NCBI GenBank assembly: GCA_019359045.1
Contig: JAHHIA010000012.1
Location: forward strand, 1-64,000
Source: Scytolyngbya sp. HA4215-MV1
GTDB lineage: Bacteria > Cyanobacteriota > Cyanobacteriia > Leptolyngbyales > Leptolyngbyaceae
DNA: 64,000 bases
Direction of reading: 5' to 3'
How positions within the stretch are numbered: the first letter of the stretch is position 1; the number at the start of each line of letters is the position of its first letter. Below, in pieces: positions 1-8,906 of the stretch. The notes below the pieces were generated by a model. It was not told the origin of the DNA, made no database searches, and worked only from the letters and a program-made list of their open reading frames with translations. Position numbers and translations under genes: made by a program.

Positions 1-273
1 CTCCTGCGCTCTTGGGCAATTTCACTGTTTCGCAAAGCAGGACATTCCTCGATTACCAAAGCCATGCGCCTATTCAAGCATGACCTGCCAACCCTTCTTT
101 CCTTCATCTAGAGAATCAACCCTACCTCCCAGAGGGGGGCGCACAGGGCAAGTTTTTTGCTGAAATGCGGAAGTTTGGCGGTGCGATCGCACTGCCTTGG
201 TAATTAGGTTTGAATCTGAAATCTCAATCCAAAAAATGTCAGCATTACTGAAATTGAGACGAGGGATGAAACT

Positions 274-660
274 ATGAGTATCACAACGGATGAGCAACTA
301 AATCAGAATAAGGCTTTCATCGTCAATCACTTTGAAGAATTTGTAAATCGGAAAAATTCCGCAATTGCCTACCAAAACTTCGCGGCTGATTTTCTAGATC
401 ATGACGAACCCGATGGAGAGTCGATCGGTCCCGAACCTGCTAAACAGATGATGGAGAGGGTATATGTCAAGTTTCCCGATATCCATGTCACGGTCGAAGA
501 TATGATTGCTGAGGGTGACAAAGTGATGGTACGTAACGTCTGGCGTGTAACAGATGCAACGACAGGCGAAAGACGAGAATTTAAAGGCTTTGTGCTCTGG
601 CGGTTGGCTAACGGAAAAATTGCCGAGCGTTGGGCAACCATTGCACCTCCAATGGGGTGA
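274..660 (+). CDS. SnoaL/NTF2-like small protein (ester cyclase-like)
   Basis: A 128-residue protein with the size and pattern of the SnoaL-like/NTF2-like fold: an N-terminal helical part (about 1-45), then beta-rich segments with a charged mid region and the C-terminal pattern GFVLWRLANGKIAERW, typical of the last strands of this fold. Family members include ester cyclases and small-molecule isomerases, but many have no known substrate, so no reaction is assigned. The ATG start has an AGGG element about eight bases upstream. The next gene, an NAD(P)-binding oxidoreductase, follows after 98 bp on the same strand, so the two could be co-transcribed and act on the same small molecule; that link is inference. 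Confidence 0.8.
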   Translation: MSITTDEQLNQNKAFIVNHFEEFVNRKNSAIAYQNFAADFLDHDEPDGESIGPEPAKQMMERVYVKFPDIHVTVEDMIAEGDKVMVRNVWRVTDATTGERREFKGFVLWRLANGKIAERWATIAPPMG

Positions 661-758
661 GTTGCCGTAAGCATTTGTTTTTTGAAGCTTAACAAATCCT
701 GCGCTTAAACCTCATCAAGCAACAAAAGATTTAACGATTTATTTACTGGAGATATTGC

Positions 759-1391
759 ATGAAACTTATCATGTTCGGCCCAACTGGCACGATTGGGAGT
801 CGAATCCTCACTGAAGCCTTACAACGAGGACATCAGGTTACCGCCATTACTCGCGATCCATCACGCTTTTCGGTCTCCCACAGCAATTTAGCCGTTGTTG
901 CTGGTAATGCACTCGATCCTGCTAGTGTTGCAAACTTAGCTAAAGGCCATGATGCCGTGTTAAGTGCAATGGGTCCGGGGGGTTCCTCAGCCGAAACGAT
1001 CGTCAAAGCGGCTCAAGCTTTAATTGATGGCTTATCTCAAGCAGGGATTCACCGTCTGATTGTCGTCGGCGGTGCAGGTACCCTTGAAGTTGCACCTGAT
1101 GTACTTCTGATGAATAGTCCTAATTTTGTAGAAGAATATCGTCCTCTGGCTGTCGCTCATCTTCAGGCATACAACCTTTATAAAGCCTCTAACCTTGACT
1201 GGTCATTTGTTTGTCCGGCGGCTGAAATTGCGCCTGGTGAGCGAACAGGTAATTTTCGGGTTGGAGCCGATCGTCTGCTTGTAAATGAGAAAGGAGAAAG
1301 TCGCATTTCGGCTGAAGATTACGCGATCGGGTTTCTCAATGAGGTTGAACAGCCACAGTATATCCATCACCGCATGACGGTTGCTTACTAA
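759..1391 (+). CDS. NAD(P)-binding atypical SDR / NmrA-like oxidoreductase
   Basis: A 210-residue Rossmann-fold protein. The N-terminus has the dinucleotide-binding glycine motif GPTGTIG (about residues 7-13) followed by the helix and strand pattern of atypical short-chain dehydrogenases, with TRDPSR where the adenosine ribose or phosphate is usually recognised. The later RLIVVGGAG strand also fits the family. Length matches the small 'NAD(P)H-binding protein' group rather than full-length epimerases. No catalytic Tyr-x3-Lys is obvious, as is common in atypical members. GGAG lies seven bases before the ATG. Substrate unknown; it may work with the NTF2-like protein just upstream. Confidence 0.85.
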   Translation: MKLIMFGPTGTIGSRILTEALQRGHQVTAITRDPSRFSVSHSNLAVVAGNALDPASVANLAKGHDAVLSAMGPGGSSAETIVKAAQALIDGLSQAGIHRLIVVGGAGTLEVAPDVLLMNSPNFVEEYRPLAVAHLQAYNLYKASNLDWSFVCPAAEIAPGERTGNFRVGADRLLVNEKGESRISAEDYAIGFLNEVEQPQYIHHRMTVAY

Positions 1392-1487
1392 AATTTGGGC
1401 GTTGCTCAAAAACGAGATGAAAATGATGCTGAATGATTTGAAACTTCGTTCCAAATCATCCTGCTTTTCAGCAACGCCAAAATTTGC
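1390..1487. repeat. Imperfect palindrome, possible short MITE or terminator
   Basis: Outer arms of about 17 bases at 1390-1406 and 1470-1487 (AGCAACGCC core on the right) are near-perfect reverse complements. An inner 8-base stem (1433-1440 with 1451-1458) sits between them. It begins at the stop codon of the oxidoreductase gene. The roughly 98-bp two-level fold fits either a miniature inverted-repeat element or a terminator; there is no T-run after the outer stem, which favours a repeat element. Confidence 0.5.
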
Positions 1488-1781
1488 GCATCTGGAGTGG
1501 TTCAGAAGCTATCCGTGAAGTTCAGCCTTAAAAAGGACAGCACTGCAATGTGTACAACGTTAACTGGTTTTGCAGGAAGTCTTTGCTCTCGTTCTTCAAG
1601 TTTTCTGTAGCGGTGAAAATGTGAGAAAGGTATTGGTTTTGGGAGAGGCGATCGTCCTCATAGAGCGCGAGATAAGCAGCCAGCAACTAGGAAAAAGCAA
1701 AAAAATATAATTCTTTCTCTAGCTTTGAATAAAAAAGAGTAATGTACTGGAATATTACTTTTTTGTCGAAGAAGCAGGGCG
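1488..1781. other. Intergenic region before the TIR-WD40 gene
   Basis: No complete gene is visible. On the minus strand, 1528-1686 is an open frame of about 52 codons with coding-like composition but no ATG and a stop directly upstream, so it could be a gene remnant; I do not recognise it. The last 90 bases are AT-rich and probably hold the promoter for the gene at 1782, but no clear -35/-10 pair stands out. Confidence 0.3.
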
Positions 1782-4700
1782 ATGCAAGCGTTTCAGGACA
1801 TTTTCATTTCCTACGGTCGCAAAGACAGTTTAGAGTTTGCATCCCGGCTGAATCGTCGTTTAGTCGATCGCGGGTTTACCGTTTGGTTTGACTACGACGA
1901 CATTCCTCTGGGAGTGGATTACCAGAAGCAGATTGATGACGGCATTGAGCGGGCTGATAACTTTCTGTTCATCATTTCGCCCCATTCCATTAACTCACCG
2001 TACTGTGGGCTGGAACTGGAATTAGCCCTGAAACATCAAAAACGCATTATTCCTTGGCTGCATGTCGAGAAGATTAGCGATGAAACCTGGCAGCAGCGCA
2101 CTCCCAATGGCACAGCGGAAGAATGGGCTGATTATCAGGCACAAGGCTTGCATGACCACTACCAGAATATGCACCCCGTCCTGCGCAAGATTAACTGGAT
2201 CTACGGACGGGAAGGGCAGGACGATTTTGAAGTTGCATTTGCTGGGCTACTGAATCTCTGCGATCGCCACAAAGACTATGTGCATCAACACACGTTGTTC
2301 CTGGCAAAAGCGTTGGAATGGGAACGCAACCAAAAGCGATCGCCTTACCTCCTGATCGGTGAAGAACGGCTCCAGGCAGAAGCGTGGCTCAAGATTCGCT
2401 TCATGGATTCCCAGCCGCCCTGCCTTCCAACCGATCTCCATTGCGAGTTCATCTCCGAGAGCCGCAAAAATGCTGATAACCTGATGTCAGAGGTGTTTCT
2501 GGCTTATGCCGACGAAAATCGGGCAACAGCAGAGCAGATCCGCAACAGTTTGCGGCGAACAGGCTTCACCGTCTGGACAAACACGACAGATATTCAGGTG
2601 GGAGCCGAGTTTCAGCAGGTGATCGATCGCGGCATCGAGGAAGCCGACAATGTGGTGTACTTGTTGTCTCCGGCAGCGGTGCGATCGCCCTGGTGCCAGC
2701 ATGAACTGGAGTATGCGCTGTCGTTGCACAAGCGCATCATTCCCGTGTTGGTGGAGGCAATGGCACCCGATCAAATCCCTCCGGGTGTGCGAGAGTTACA
2801 GTACATTGATTTGACCGACAATGTACAGGAATCGGACTATCAACTGGATGAAAGCCAGCTTTTGCAAGTGTTACAACAGGATGCGGCGTATCATGAAACC
2901 CACAAGCGATTGCTAACCAAAGCTCTCAAGTGGGAGCGACAACATCGCAATCCGACAATGCTGCTGCGGGGCTATAACCTGGGACAGGCAGAAGCCTGGT
3001 TGAAGCTGGCAAAGCAGATGCCTGCCTACCCACCGTTGCCGTTGCAGAACACCTTGATCGAAGAGAGTTTACGCCAACCCCCCGGTACTTCGCTGGATGT
3101 GTTCATTTCCTATTCCCGTGCCGATTCCGGAATTGCCCGCAGGCTAAATGAGGCGTTGCAGATTCAGGGTAAACGCACCTGGTTTGACCAGGAGAGCATT
3201 GCCGCAGGCACGGCGGATTTTCAGCAGGAGATCCATCGGGGCATCGCGAGTGCGGATACCTTTTTGTTTATCCTGTCGCCCCGATCGATCAATTCTCCCT
3301 ACTGTGCCGATGAGGTGGAGTATGCGGCAAACCTCAACAAACGCTTCGTTACCTTGCTGTACCAACCCATTGACCCCTCCACCCTGCATCCCGAACTGGC
3401 AAAGGTGCAATGGCTCGACTTTAATCAGCGGGAAGGCGACTTTTCCGCCAACTTCACCGAGTTACTGCGCATTCTCGATACCGATACCGAGCATCTTCAT
3501 GCCCATACCCGATTGTTGTTAAGGGCGATCGAATGGGATCACCAGGGCCGCAAAGAGAGTCTGCTGTTGCGCGGCGATGACCTCGAACTCGCCGAACAAT
3601 GGTTCGCGCAGAGTGTGGGCAAAGCACCCCAACCCACCGAACTCCAACATAGCTATGTCACCACCAGTCGTTCGGTCGAAGATGCCAACCAGCAAGCCAA
3701 CCAGATTCTCAAAGCGGCAGCCGCGAAAGGCAAGCGGTTGGTAACGGTAGGGGCGGTTGCTGGCGCGATCGGTTTACTGATTGCAGGAGTCTCAGGTTGG
3801 TTCGCCTGGCAAGCCACAAACCAAATCAAAGTTGCCGAACTAAAGTTAAAGACAACGGCTGCCAATGAACAAGTGCTATCGGGGCAACAGTTTCAGGCAT
3901 TGTTGACCGCCCTAGAATCAGGACAAACCCTCAAGACCCAATTTCGATTGGATAGTTCGGATTGGAATGAACTGCAACCCCGCATCATGGCAATTCTTCA
4001 GAAAACGACCAGCGAGCTTCGTGAAAAAAATACCCTGAAAGGACATCAAGATTGGGTTGGCAGTCTCAGTTATAGTCCCAATGGTAAAACAATCGCCTCT
4101 GGCAGTTCTGACAAGACCATTAAGCTGTGGGATGCGGCAACGGGTAAACTCTTACACACCTTAGAAGGCCATCAAAATCCAGTTTGGAGCGTTAGCTACA
4201 GCCCCGATGGCAAGACGATCGCCTCAGGTAGTTTCGACAAGACCGTGAAGCTGTGGGATGTCGCAACGGGTAAACTCTTACACACCTTAGAAGGCCATCA
4301 AGATAGGGTGACTAGTATCAGTTACAGTCCCGATGGCAAGACGATCGTCTCCGGCAGTTTCGACAAGACCGTGAAGCTGTGGGATGCGGCAACGGGCAAA
4401 CTCTTACGCACCCTGCAGGAACATCAAGATCCAATTTGGAGCGTCAGTTACAGCCCCGATGGCAAAACGATCGCCTCCGGCAGTTTTGACAAGACCATTA
4501 AGCTGTGGGATGCGGCAACGGGCAAACTTTTAAACACCTTGCAAGGACACCAAGATGGGGTGACTAGCATCCGTTACAGTCCCGATGGCAAAACGATCTC
4601 CTCCGGTAGTTTTGACAAGACCATCAAGTTGTGGGATGCGGCAACGGGCAAACTCTTACACACCCTGCAAGGACATCAAGGTACAGTTTGGAGCGTCAGT

Positions 4701-5882
4701 TACAGTCCCGATGGCAAGACGATCGCCTCTAGCAGCCAGGACAAGACCATTAAGCTGTGGGATGCGGCAACGGGCAAACTCTTAAACACCCTGCAGGGAC
4801 ATCAAGGTGAGGTCACTAGCATTCGTTTTAGTTTTGACGGGAAGACAATTGCCTCTAGCAGTTTCGACAAGACCATTAAACTGTGGGATGTGTCTCCGGA
4901 TCAGCAATTAAACACCCTCAAGGGGCATCAGCTTAATATTTGGAGCATCAGTTACAGTCCCGATAGCAAGACGATCGCCTCCGGTAGTGCTGACAAAACG
5001 ATTAAGCTGTGGGATGCGGCAACGGGCAAACTCTTAAACACCTTGCAAGGACATCAATATGGGGTAACTAGCATCCGTTACAGTCCCGATGGCAAGACGA
5101 TCGCCTCAGGTAGTGCTGACAAAACCATTAAGCTGTGGGATGCGGCAACGGGCAAACTCTTACATACCCTGCAAGGACATCAAGGTACAGTTTGGAGCGT
5201 CAGTTACAGCCCCGATGGCAAGACGATCGCCTCTGGCAGTGATGACAAGACCGTGAAGCTGTGGGATGCGGCAACGGGCAAGCTCTTACACACCCTGCAA
5301 GGACATCAAGGTACAGTTTGGAGCGTCAGCTACAGCCCCGATGGCAAGACGATCGCCTCCGGTAGTTTTGACAAGACCATCAAGTTGTGGGATGCGGCAA
5401 CAGGAAAACCCTTGAACACCCTGCAGGGACATCAAGATGGAGTGACTAGCATCCGTTACAGTCCCGATGGCAAGACGATCACCTCCGGCAGTGCTGACAA
5501 TACGATTAAGCGATGGGATGCGGCAACGGGAAAACTCTTACACACCTTAGAAGGCCATCAAGATAGGGTGACTAGTATCAGTTACAGTCCCGATGGCAAG
5601 ACGATCGCCTCCGGTAGTTTTGACAAGACCATTAAGCTGTGGGATGCGGCAACGGGCAAACTCTTAAACACCTTAGAAGGCCATCAAGATTTGGTTTGGA
5701 GCGTCAGTTTTAGCCCCGATGGCAAGACGATCGCCTCCGGCGGTCAGGACAAAACGATTAAACTCTGGGTTTGGGACTTCGATCTCCTTATGACCATAGG
5801 CTGCGATTGGATACAAGACTATTTGATCGCTCATCCCGAACAACGTCACCTCTGTAAAGGTTACTCACCTCAACCCCAGTGA
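1782..5882 (+). CDS. Triple-TIR, transmembrane, 14x WD40 repeat protein
   Basis: A 1366-residue protein. Three TIR domains lie at about residues 5-110, 235-345 and 438-545. Each has a (D/E)(V/I)F(I/L)(S/A)Y-type first strand and an SP(Y/W)C helix with an acidic residue where catalytic TIRs carry the NADase glutamate (E78, E308, E511). Each TIR is followed by a similar helical linker (a KALEWE-like start and an AEAWLK-like end), so the TIR-linker module is itself triplicated. A probable membrane helix spans about 653-676. Residues 752-1340 are fourteen 42-residue WD40 repeats, enough for two seven-bladed propellers, with WD at the usual site. TIR domains of this sort cleave NAD or make signalling nucleotides in known defence proteins, and WD40 propellers bind proteins. 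No NTPase is present, unlike TIR-NACHT-WD proteins. A defence or cell-fate role is inference. Confidence 0.92.
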   Translation: MQAFQDIFISYGRKDSLEFASRLNRRLVDRGFTVWFDYDDIPLGVDYQKQIDDGIERADNFLFIISPHSINSPYCGLELELALKHQKRIIPWLHVEKISDETWQQRTPNGTAEEWADYQAQGLHDHYQNMHPVLRKINWIYGREGQDDFEVAFAGLLNLCDRHKDYVHQHTLFLAKALEWERNQKRSPYLLIGEERLQAEAWLKIRFMDSQPPCLPTDLHCEFISESRKNADNLMSEVFLAYADENRATAEQIRNSLRRTGFTVWTNTTDIQVGAEFQQVIDRGIEEADNVVYLLSPAAVRSPWCQHELEYALSLHKRIIPVLVEAMAPDQIPPGVRELQYIDLTDNVQESDYQLDESQLLQVLQQDAAYHETHKRLLTKALKWERQHRNPTMLLRGYNLGQAEAWLKLAKQMPAYPPLPLQNTLIEESLRQPPGTSLDVFISYSRADSGIARRLNEALQIQGKRTWFDQESIAAGTADFQQEIHRGIASADTFLFILSPRSINSPYCADEVEYAANLNKRFVTLLYQPIDPSTLHPELAKVQWLDFNQREGDFSANFTELLRILDTDTEHLHAHTRLLLRAIEWDHQGRKESLLLRGDDLELAEQWFAQSVGKAPQPTELQHSYVTTSRSVEDANQQANQILKAAAAKGKRLVTVGAVAGAIGLLIAGVSGWFAWQATNQIKVAELKLKTTAANEQVLSGQQFQALLTALESGQTLKTQFRLDSSDWNELQPRIMAILQKTTSELREKNTLKGHQDWVGSLSYSPNGKTIASGSSDKTIKLWDAATGKLLHTLEGHQNPVWSVSYSPDGKTIASGSFDKTVKLWDVATGKLLHTLEGHQDRVTSISYSPDGKTIVSGSFDKTVKLWDAATGKLLRTLQEHQDPIWSVSYSPDGKTIASGSFDKTIKLWDAATGKLLNTLQGHQDGVTSIRYSPDGKTISSGSFDKTIKLWDAATGKLLHTLQGHQGTVWSVSYSPDGKTIASSSQDKTIKLWDAATGKLLNTLQGHQGEVTSIRFSFDGKTIASSSFDKTIKLWDVSPDQQLNTLKGHQLNIWSISYSPDSKTIASGSADKTIKLWDAATGKLLNTLQGHQYGVTSIRYSPDGKTIASGSADKTIKLWDAATGKLLHTLQGHQGTVWSVSYSPDGKTIASGSDDKTVKLWDAATGKLLHTLQGHQGTVWSVSYSPDGKTIASGSFDKTIKLWDAATGKPLNTLQGHQDGVTSIRYSPDGKTITSGSADNTIKRWDAATGKLLHTLEGHQDRVTSISYSPDGKTIASGSFDKTIKLWDAATGKLLNTLEGHQDLVWSVSFSPDGKTIASGGQDKTIKLWVWDFDLLMTIGCDWIQDYLIAHPEQRHLCKGYSPQPQ
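4035..5798 (+). repeat. Fourteen tandem 126-bp WD40-coding repeats
   Basis: Fourteen direct repeats of 126 bp, each encoding one 42-residue WD40 unit. The stretch around GATGGCAAGACGATCGCCTC and the GTGGGATGCGGCAACGG segment recur with few changes. Units mostly alternate between a VWSV-type and a VTSI-type, giving a 252-bp higher-order period. The near-identity at DNA level indicates recent duplication or gene conversion. Confidence 0.95.
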
Positions 5883-5948
5883 AGGATAGAGCGATCGTGT
5901 GTAAATCGGAGCGTGAAAATGGTGCAAGGAATAGGGGGCGATCGTGTG

Positions 5949-6143
5949 ATACCAATTTAAATTGAGAATATGACACTTAGGAGATCTCCCTAAATCCCCC
6001 TTAAAAAGGGGGACTTCAAGACTGGCTTGGGTTTCCCCCCTTTTTTTAGCGCAGCGGCGCATATAGCCTGTCGGCATGGCTTCGCTAAAGCGCGGGGGCT
6101 AGGGGGGATCTAGATCTGTCGCAAACACAAATCAAATTGGTAT
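5949..6143. repeat. MITE-like intergenic element with a nested palindrome
   Basis: A 195-bp element bounded by perfect 10-bp inverted ends, ATACCAATTT at 5949-5958 and AAATTGGTAT at 6134-6143. Inside are complementary C-rich and G-rich tracts (around 5995-6012 and again near 6035 and 6090-6105) of the cyanobacterial CCCCCTT(A)AAAAGGGGG type. A second palindrome with ends TTTAGCG and CGCTAAA (6045-6089) interrupts the C/G-rich arms and looks like a later insertion. It lies between two convergent genes and may also act as a terminator. A related C5/G5 palindrome occurs at 62601. Confidence 0.65.
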
Positions 6144-6276
6144 GAGTTGGGTTGAGATCAAAACCTCCAACATCCATAAGCCGTACAAGAATCGGTTTGA
6201 GGGGTTCAGGATGGCAGCGATCGTATGGTAGACGATCGATTTTCCCAGAAACAGATGCAGTCATTTTTTGAACAAT

Positions 6277-7818
6277 TTAGAAGAATTCGTAAGCAGCAAT
6301 CAGCTTTTTGACAGCGCGTTGGTGTTCCTGCGCGATCGCCGCACCGCTGCCTTCGACCGATTCAATAATAATGTCGCCGATCGTTTCCAACGCTCGTTCA
6401 TTAATCGAATCAATCAACAGTTCTGGCATCGTTAGATTGGCTTCAGCTATTTTCTTGAGCGTCGGATTGGGATTATTGGTTTCCGCGATCGCTTTTAGTG
6501 CCTGCGCTTCATATTCTGGCAACTGCGCCATTAACTCTGTCCACTCTGTAGGCAACTCAAACGCGGGTTTTGCGATCGCCGCTTTGGTGACGGGAGGCTG
6601 TTCTACGGCTGGCTGTTGAATTGTCGAATTCGTCAGACGACTAAAGGGACCCATCTTAGAAAAATTCGGCAATGATAACCCCGAATGTCCCTGGGCAGAC
6701 CCATTGCCACTTGACTCAGCCCCCTTTTCCTGCGCCAACGCCGATGGCTGCAATGGCAGTTCTGGGGTCGCAGATTGAGGCTGCACTAGCGGAGCCTGAG
6801 CGGAGGTAGATTGCTCAGTCGGGGACTGAATCAAAGTGGACGGTGCAACTGAGGCAGGCGTTGTTGAGGAGGAAATGACCACAGCCTGAGGGGCGATCGT
6901 CGGCTGTTTTTTTCCTTGTAACGCCGCCAATTCTTGCTCCAGGCTTTCTTTTTGCTGTCGCCGATCCTGAATCTGCGTCTCTAGCTGCTGCAACTCACCA
7001 TGCAGACTCAGCACCTGGGTCTGCAACTGCTGAATCGCCAAATGCAACGATTTTGCCCCCGCTTCGACCTGTTGTCGCTTCGGTTCTGCCGCCAGCAAAA
7101 ACTGGTTCAACTCAGTACGATATTGCTCCAACTCTTGCACACGGGTTTGCAGCGTGTTCGCCTCTTGCTCTAGCTGCTGCTTTTGGGCTGCCAGGTTGGT
7201 CACTTCTAATCCCAACTGGTCACGGCTATTGCGGTGTTCTGTCAGCTCGGTTTGGATCTGATTCAACTCAGTTTTGATCGGGGCAAGATTAATTTCTGCC
7301 CGTTGCTTGGCGGCGATGATAGCAGAAAGCGATTGGTTGAGTTCCCGTTCCTGCTTTTCCAGCTCTTCAATTTTGCTTTGCAGATGGATAGTTTGGGCTT
7401 CTGGCGCAGTTCCTTTGGGTTGAGGTGCGTTCAAATCCCAACTGAGTTCTTCTTTTTGATGCCACAGGTTCAAACTCTGGATTTGCAACTGCCGGAGTTG
7501 ATTTTGGAGCGAATTGAGTCCGGTTTCAACCTGTTGTTTTTCAGCGGAGATTGCCACCAAATCTTCGTAGATTTCCATCCGTCGCCGTTGCAACGCACGA
7601 ATATGCCCCTTTAGGGTTTCAATTCTGGCTTTGGCTGGGGCATCGTTGCGTAAATCCGCAGCAAAGCAAGCGATTAGCGTCGCAGGAACGGTGATGGCAC
7701 CGGTGAGCAATGCGCCACTAATATCTTTGAGGGGATCTTTTAATCTACTGGTAACCAGGCTGATGCCAAAGCTAATCGCAAAGGCAACCAAACCCACCCA
7801 TAGCCGATTTTGCAACAT
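6277..7818 (-). CDS. Membrane-anchored coiled-coil protein with TerB-C-like tail
   Basis: About 513 residues from the ATG at 7818; a GTG at 7875 would add 19 residues but leaves only two bases after its GGAG. Two hydrophobic helices open the protein (LWVGLVAFAISFGISLVTS and a second about 20 residues on). A long Gln/Glu/Leu-rich coiled coil of about 230 residues follows, then a Pro/Gln/Ser-rich linker, then a C-terminal block of about 110 residues. That block, with SINERALETIGDIIIES, resembles the TerB-C domain of tellurite-resistance-type proteins. TerB-C proteins are thought to act as membrane-linked scaffolds in stress or phage responses, but no enzymatic role is established. It converges on the TIR-WD40 gene across the MITE. 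The domain assignment is from memory of the pattern. Confidence 0.65.
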   Translation of the reverse strand: MLQNRLWVGLVAFAISFGISLVTSRLKDPLKDISGALLTGAITVPATLIACFAADLRNDAPAKARIETLKGHIRALQRRRMEIYEDLVAISAEKQQVETGLNSLQNQLRQLQIQSLNLWHQKEELSWDLNAPQPKGTAPEAQTIHLQSKIEELEKQERELNQSLSAIIAAKQRAEINLAPIKTELNQIQTELTEHRNSRDQLGLEVTNLAAQKQQLEQEANTLQTRVQELEQYRTELNQFLLAAEPKRQQVEAGAKSLHLAIQQLQTQVLSLHGELQQLETQIQDRRQQKESLEQELAALQGKKQPTIAPQAVVISSSTTPASVAPSTLIQSPTEQSTSAQAPLVQPQSATPELPLQPSALAQEKGAESSGNGSAQGHSGLSLPNFSKMGPFSRLTNSTIQQPAVEQPPVTKAAIAKPAFELPTEWTELMAQLPEYEAQALKAIAETNNPNPTLKKIAEANLTMPELLIDSINERALETIGDIIIESVEGSGAAIAQEHQRAVKKLIAAYEFF

Positions 7819-7937
7819 AGTTAACTGCCCTGAACTGCGCCGGGACACTGACCAGGTGAAAGCAGTGTAGCTCACAACTCCGGATTCACTCTATGAAATT
7901 TTGGCAACTTAATTTTAGCGTTGGGGGCAATCGCCCA

Positions 7938-8906
7938 TTAGGATGGGGCAAATTCTGACCCGTGACGCAAGGAAGCAGCCGCGAGGGCTGAGCAACAGAG
8001 ATCGCCCAACATATCCCGATCTCCGTTGAAATGAGCGATCCTGCTCCCTCGATCGCTGGGACTATCTTCGCCCGTTAATTCCCGTTCCACTTTGACCACA
8101 TGACCGTAGAGAGTTGCCAATGTATTTCTGCCAGAGGAAGTCATACTTAGGTAGTAGATACCATCTCGCAGATAAGGAGAAACGACCTGACGGAAAAAGC
8201 GGGGATAATCTGCGCGCAAATCGCCAGGATGGCGGTAGCCCAAATTACGATTCGTGCCAATTTCTTCAAATTCGTAGAATAGCGCCGGCAGTTTTTCTAG
8301 ATAGCAGGGGTCACTGAGTTGACCGATTAAATCTGCTGCCCGCACCAGCCCAGCAGCACTGCCCGTTTCTTGATAGATTGCCTGACAGGGAATCGGGAAG
8401 CGGGTCAATTCGATATTTTGTTGAATCGTGGTGACATTGATGCGGGGATGGCTGGCAAAGTGTTCTTGCACGAACAGTTTGCTGCGATCGATATGGTAGG
8501 CAGTGAGGCTAGCATCCGTTGCCCCCGGTGCCAATGTAATCACGCCATTCTCAATACCCGTCGCAAAGGTTTGGGTTGCCCCACAGTCTTGCTGACAGAT
8601 GCCTCGGACATATCCCACATCATGACAGAGCAGCGAAATCATAAAGTGCAACCAGTCTTCGCTGGTGACGTTGCCTTCTCGCAATTGCTTACCGTGTAAA
8701 ATTTCTTGCCCGACCTGTGTGACCAAAATGGTATGCTCCAGATCGTGGAATAGTGCATCACTGGAAGCGATCGCGTCCAGTGTCAGGGTGGCAGCCCACG
8801 TCAATAAATTGAGATAGTCTGGGTTGAGCGAACCATAGATGTTTTGATAGCCTACTTGAAGCGATTGAACACAGCTACGAATCATAATCTGTTTCAGGTC
8901 TCGCAT
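7938..8906 (-). CDS. HD-domain metal-dependent phosphohydrolase
   Basis: 322 residues from the ATG at 8906, which has a GAGGAA ribosome-binding site; a GTG at 8933 has none. The HD signature is clear: LEHTILVT supplies the first histidine and LLCHDVGY the His-Asp pair that binds the catalytic metal. A later helical part contains AAGLVRAADLIGQLSDPCYL, whose aspartate is the usual last metal ligand. Family members hydrolyse nucleotides or cyclic dinucleotides; the substrate here cannot be read from sequence. It lies upstream of the TerB-C-like gene on the same strand (gap about 120 bp) and is divergent from the TIR-AAA gene at 9495. Confidence 0.85.
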   Translation of the reverse strand: MRDLKQIMIRSCVQSLQVGYQNIYGSLNPDYLNLLTWAATLTLDAIASSDALFHDLEHTILVTQVGQEILHGKQLREGNVTSEDWLHFMISLLCHDVGYVRGICQQDCGATQTFATGIENGVITLAPGATDASLTAYHIDRSKLFVQEHFASHPRINVTTIQQNIELTRFPIPCQAIYQETGSAAGLVRAADLIGQLSDPCYLEKLPALFYEFEEIGTNRNLGYRHPGDLRADYPRFFRQVVSPYLRDGIYYLSMTSSGRNTLATLYGHVVKVERELTGEDSPSDRGSRIAHFNGDRDMLGDLCCSALAAASLRHGSEFAPS

